Shown here: positions 5,052 through 5,838 of the stretch, piece by piece
Position numbering within the stretch: position 1 is the first letter of the stretch
Layout of the letters: each line of letters starts with the position of its first letter
DNA from: Cellvibrionaceae bacterium
GTDB lineage: Bacteria; Pseudomonadota; Gammaproteobacteria; Pseudomonadales; Cellvibrionaceae
Assembly (NCBI GenBank): GCA_027012915.1
Contig: JALUYN010000652.1
Span: 1 to 5,838, forward strand
Direction of reading: 5' to 3'
DNA length: 5,838 bases
Notes under the pieces: model-generated
Database searches by the model: none
What the model was told of the DNA's origin: nothing
The model's input: the letters and a program-made list of their open reading frames with translations, nothing else
Translations under genes and position numbers: made by a program

Positions 5052-5838
5052 TTAATCCTTGGTGACGCGGTTGGCTTCTTCAAGACTTGTAAGCCCCATC
5101 GCCGCTTTTCTTAAAGCTGATGCTCGGAGGTTATTAAAGCCCGCTTCTCTTGCAGCATCTGCGATCTGTATCGCATTTCCGCCTTCCATGATGATGCGCG
5201 AGATTTCATCGGTTACTCTGACGACCTCGTAAACCCCAACTCGACCTTTGTATCCATTGGTACATTTGTCGCATCCCACTGGATGGAATAGTTGCAACTC
5301 TTCACGGGGGATGCCGATGTCGTCAAAACCTTCTTCGCTAAGTATTTCATCGGGAATGTCCTCGGCAGGAGTTTTGCACTCGGGACAAAGCCTTCGAGCC
5401 AGTCGCTGCGCGATAATGAGGCTTACAGAGGTGGCTACATTGAAGGCAGGCACGCCCATGTTTAGTAAGCGGGTCAGCGTCTCCGGGGCGCTATTAGTAT
5501 GGAGCGTAGACAGTACTAAGTGGCCGGTTTGGGCGGCTTTAATAGCGATAGATGCTGTATCCAGATCCCGGATTTCCCCGACCATAACGATATCTGGGTC
5601 TTGACGGAGAAATGAGCGAAGTGCCTCTGAAAACGTGAGGCCTACTTTGGTATTGACGTTGACTTGGTTTATACCTTCCAGGTTGATTTCCACCGGGTCT
5701 TCTGCGGTGGAAATATTTCTTTCCGGTGTATTGAGGATATTCAAACCCGTGTAAAGAGAGACGGTCTTGCCTGATCCTGTAGGACCTGTGACTAGAATCA
5801 TTCCTTGTGGCTGATTTAGGGCGTCGAGATAAAGTTGT
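5052..5838 (-). CDS. pilB: Type IV pilus extension ATPase PilB (partial, C-terminal part)
   Basis: PilB is the cytoplasmic hexameric ATPase that powers pilus extension through PilC. The window holds the last 261 codons and the stop; the reading frame stays open to the right edge, so the N-terminal domains lie outside. Counting from the first complete visible codon, the motifs run: Walker A GPTGSGKT (about 18-25), Asp box STAEDPVE, Walker B region [12 protein letters not shown], His box [12 protein letters not shown], then a zinc-binding tetracysteine made of CPEC and CDKC, which is characteristic of the PilB/GspE extension ATPases and absent from retraction ATPases such as PilT. The end ([25 protein letters not shown]) is typical of PilB. 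An internal ATG at 5801 is not the start. GspE is the main alternative; following pilC and pilD favour PilB. Confidence 0.96.
   Translation of the reverse strand, partial: QLYLDALNQPQGMILVTGPTGSGKTVSLYTGLNILNTPERNISTAEDPVEINLEGINQVNVNTKVGLTFSEALRSFLRQDPDIVMVGEIRDLDTASIAIKAAQTGHLVLSTLHTNSAPETLTRLLNMGVPAFNVATSVSLIIAQRLARRLCPECKTPAEDIPDEILSEEGFDDIGIPREELQLFHPVGCDKCTNGYKGRVGVYEVVRVTDEISRIIMEGGNAIQIADAAREAGFNNLRASALRKAAMGLTSLEEANRVTKD

Noticed and set aside
5248..5604. A 118-codon open frame on the + strand inside pilB
   Set aside because: It is antisense to the conserved Walker B, His box and tetracysteine region of pilB, is low in complexity and has no family features.

Overview
The window looks like ordinary core chromosome of a gammaproteobacterium of moderate GC content. 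Gene content and order suggest a marine Pseudomonadales/Cellvibrionales-type lineage, but that placement is an inference from synteny and protein style, not a database match. All eight protein-coding regions belong to recognisable families, and I see no phage, plasmid, insertion-sequence, CRISPR, tRNA or rRNA signature.

Layout: two converging blocks meet near position 1811-1911. The left block reads on the + strand: the last 35 codons of secA (SecB/zinc-binding tail), then argJ (ornithine/glutamate N-acetyltransferase, arginine biosynthesis), then mutT (8-oxo-dGTP pyrophosphatase), which starts two bases after the argJ stop codon. The right block reads on the - strand, from the right edge inward: pilB (C-terminal part, cut by the window end), pilC, pilD, coaE and yacG. 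pilB-pilC-pilD form the core of a type IV pilus assembly operon: extension ATPase, inner-membrane platform and prepilin peptidase/methylase. They are separated by only 18 and 26 bases. coaE (last step of coenzyme A synthesis) and yacG (zinc protein, DNA gyrase inhibitor) follow in the same direction. The same neighbourhood occurs in E. coli (secA-mutT-yacG-zapD-coaE ... hofC-hofB). Here zapD is missing between coaE and yacG, while argJ and pilD are present.

The most unusual content lies in the short gaps between genes. Four of them hold palindromic DNA: a 31-base hairpin between secA and argJ; three consecutive hairpins in the mutT/yacG convergent gap; a GTTGGG-type palindrome directly upstream of yacG; and a 68-base near-perfect palindrome with a nested hairpin between pilD and coaE. 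The nested hairpin of the last element and one hairpin of the convergent gap appear to be two copies of one repeat family, with compensating base changes that keep the stem paired. These repeats also shape the annotation: they produce spurious N-terminal extensions of argJ and yacG and a false ORF before coaE, and the weak ribosome binding sites of yacG and coaE lie at their edges.

No gap exceeds about 150 bases, so no long stretch is left unexplained. I found no evidence of a new biological system. The intergenic repeats are the part worth a second look.
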